Shown here: positions 61,184 through 62,321 of the stretch, piece by piece | How positions within the stretch are numbered: the stretch's first letter is position 1 | How the letters are laid out: each line of letters opens with the position of its first letter | Source: Deltaproteobacteria bacterium | GTDB lineage: Bacteria; Desulfobacterota; JADFVX01 | Direction: 5' to 3' | Assembly (NCBI GenBank): GCA_029860075.1 | Contig: JAOUBX010000020.1 | Coordinates: 1-62,321, forward strand | Length of the DNA: 62,321 nucleotides | Position numbers and translations under genes: made by a program | The notes under the pieces: generated by a model | Databases searched by the model: none | The model's input: the letters and a program-made list of their open reading frames with translations, nothing else | Told to the model about the DNA's origin: nothing

Positions 61184-61633
61184 ATGTCTCGAAAAAAGAA
61201 AAAAAATAACCCTTCCGCCGGCAGCAACTCATCTGTTTACAAGAAACTCGCTGTGGCGGTCATCGCTGTGGCAGTCAGTCTGGGGCTGGGCTATGCGCTT
61301 ACTGGTGGAGGCGGTTCTCCAAACCGGCCGGACGTAATAGGCGGCGAGAAAAGACCGACCATGTCACCGGCTTACTTTGTCGGCAAAACAGCCAAAGCTT
61401 ATAAGGCGGCTAAAGAAATTCCACAGGTTCTCGATAAGATCTATTGTTATTGCAAGTGCCAGCATAACTTTGGCCATAAAAGTCTTCTTACCTGTTTTAC
61501 AGACAAGCATGGGGCTGAGTGTGGGATCTGTATGGATGAGGCCATCATGGCCCATGATCTCCATAAAAAGGGCTATAGTACGGAAGAAATTGTCAGTAAG
61601 GTAGATTCTGCTTTTGATAGAAAAAAGAGGTAG
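61184..61633 (+). CDS. PCYCGC-type Cys-rich membrane-anchored protein
   Basis: The 149-residue protein has a basic N-tail and one hydrophobic helix (YKKLAVAVIAVAVSLGLGYAL, about 19-39). The C-terminal half contains YCYCKC (C88, C90, C92), LLTCF (C104), and ECGIC (C113, C116) with two His (98, 109). This is the CYC(G/K)C-H-S-L..C...H...C..C order of the PF13798 PCYCGC family, of unknown function. A metal or cofactor site exposed to the periplasm is likely. It lies 14 bp after htrA. Confidence 0.75.
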   Translation: MSRKKKKNNPSAGSNSSVYKKLAVAVIAVAVSLGLGYALTGGGGSPNRPDVIGGEKRPTMSPAYFVGKTAKAYKAAKEIPQVLDKIYCYCKCQHNFGHKSLLTCFTDKHGAECGICMDEAIMAHDLHKKGYSTEEIVSKVDSAFDRKKR

Positions 61634-61710
61634 TTTAAGAAAAAAGCCTGTTAATTTTTTTAAATTATTGTATTATTGCTCTGTTCTAATATATTCAGGA
61701 GGTATTTCAT

Positions 61711-62280
61711 ATGAGTCTTAAATTCAGGGGGGCTTCCCCTCAGAGTAAACTCCTTATGGGAGTTTTTCTCGTTTTACTGGTCTTGACGGCTTGCAGCAAG
61801 GGTAAGGAAGAGGCCCCTACGAAAGGATTGAAGGATTTTAATCCAGACCTTGCCCAGCCGGACCAGCGGATAGAAATGCTTAAGGCAAAGCTTTTTGATG
61901 ATCCTGACAATTACGGGTTGTTGGCAACGCTGGGAGATGCCTATTTTGAATCGGGGCAGTATGCCCAGGCAATAGAGATTTATAAAAAAGCCGTCATTGT
62001 TAATCCTAAAAGTGCAGATTGTTATAATGACATGGCGCTTGCTTATTTTTACACAGGCAATACCGATACGGCGCTGGAATCTTCAAACAATGGCATTAAG
62101 GCTGACCCTCTTTACAAAAATACCTGGCTCACCAAGGGCTTTATTCTTATGTCTGTCGGCAAGTTTGATGAAGCTGTAGAACCTCTTACAAAGGCCAAAG
62201 AACTGGATTTTGGAGGAGCTATCGGGCAAGAGGCGGAGAATTTCCTGAACCAGATTAAACTGCAAAAGGGCAAAAGCTGA
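61711..62280 (+). CDS. TPR lipoprotein
   Basis: The 189-residue protein has a lipobox LTAC with Cys 28 after a hydrophobic stretch (LLMGVFLVLLVLTACSKG). Residues 50-170 have three TPR motifs (NYGLLATLGDAYFESGQYAQAIEIYKKAVIVNP, SADCYNDMALAYFYTGNTDTALESSNNGIKADP and the next). It follows AGGAGG and is probably in the same unit as the sigmaE operon, or has its own promoter in the 77-bp gap. It overlaps the next start by one base. Confidence 0.85.
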   Translation: MSLKFRGASPQSKLLMGVFLVLLVLTACSKGKEEAPTKGLKDFNPDLAQPDQRIEMLKAKLFDDPDNYGLLATLGDAYFESGQYAQAIEIYKKAVIVNPKSADCYNDMALAYFYTGNTDTALESSNNGIKADPLYKNTWLTKGFILMSVGKFDEAVEPLTKAKELDFGGAIGQEAENFLNQIKLQKGKS

Positions 62281-62321
62281 TGACGGAAGAGGAGACTTCA
62301 GCGCTTCCTCCGGAGGAAGCG
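62280..62321 (+). CDS. Start of the next gene (partial)
   Basis: An ATG overlapping the TGA of the lipoprotein gene (TGATG) opens MTEEETSALPPEEA and runs off the right edge. Only 14 residues are visible, so nothing can be said of its function. Confidence 0.5.
   Translation, partial: MTEEETSALPPEEA

Noticed and set aside
1..62321. tRNA, rRNA, CRISPR arrays and known riboswitches
   Set aside because: Intergenic regions were read on both strands for T-loop-like sequences, regularly spaced repeats and conserved riboswitch cores, and none was convincing. A covariance-model scan would be decisive.

Overview
The window looks like a chromosome segment of a Gram-negative, Desulfuromonadales/Geobacter-like deltaproteobacterium. 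Three things point there: LpxC and a heptose kinase imply lipopolysaccharide; the order rpmB / ridA-relA-rpoZ-gmk-yicC and the order precorrin-2 dehydrogenase-ccsA/hemX-hemA-hemC-hemD are arrangements I recall from Geobacter relatives; and there is a high density of histidine kinases and intergenic GC-rich hairpin repeats. No rRNA, tRNA, CRISPR array or intact insertion sequence was seen. The species cannot be named from sequence reading alone.

Layout. 1-4.1 kb is an AT-rich accessory end: an EcoRII-family restriction endonuclease, a TatA-like-anchored unknown protein framed by a 73-bp direct repeat, and a decayed cluster with an HsdS tail and a broken DUF3800 gene. 4.2-12 kb holds loosely packed single genes (DUF2007-like, secreted multicopper oxidase, exported CCNC protein, DUF2628-like membrane protein, Asp/Asn beta-hydroxylase-like protein, DUF4143 ATPase) separated by long repeat-rich intergenic stretches. 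12-20.7 kb carries a solute-binding protein plus hybrid kinase pair, a metallophosphoesterase, a frameshifted methyltransferase, a soluble PAS kinase and an exported FN3-like protein. 20.9-28.3 kb is housekeeping, mostly on the minus strand: rpmB, ridA, relA/spoT, rpoZ, gmk, yicC, hldE-type kinase, phosphohexomutase. 28.7-36.7 kb holds lpxC, a PEGA protein, a dockerin/RCC1 protein, and the siroheme/cytochrome/heme operon (hemA appears frameshifted by one missing base).

37.2-46.8 kb is a signalling island. A hybrid kinase and an NtrC-family sigma54 activator are followed by a 20-bp palindrome and a -24/-12 promoter. These precede a Cys-rich small protein, a receiver-only regulator, a 52-aa membrane microprotein that is easy to miss, CheW and a chemoreceptor with a duplicated sensory module. 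A convergent gene encodes a globin-sensor domain fused to a PsiE-like membrane domain. I infer that the activator drives the CheW/receptor cluster.

47.1-52.4 kb has a long TPR protein, an ExeA/MshM-like ATPase and a CCA-adding-type nucleotidyltransferase. 52.5-62.3 kb has an ICMT-like methyltransferase, an outer-membrane beta-barrel protein, birA, coaX and an envelope-stress operon: ECF sigma, zinc-finger anti-sigma, RseB/MucB, HtrA, a PCYCGC-type Cys protein and a TPR lipoprotein. A sigmaE-type promoter lies directly upstream of the sigma gene. A second, near-consensus sigmaE promoter sits on the minus strand in front of an unlisted 40-codon membrane-protein gene at 53638-53760, complete with ribosome binding site and terminator. 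That gene and the sigma54-linked receptor cluster are the two most interesting observations here.
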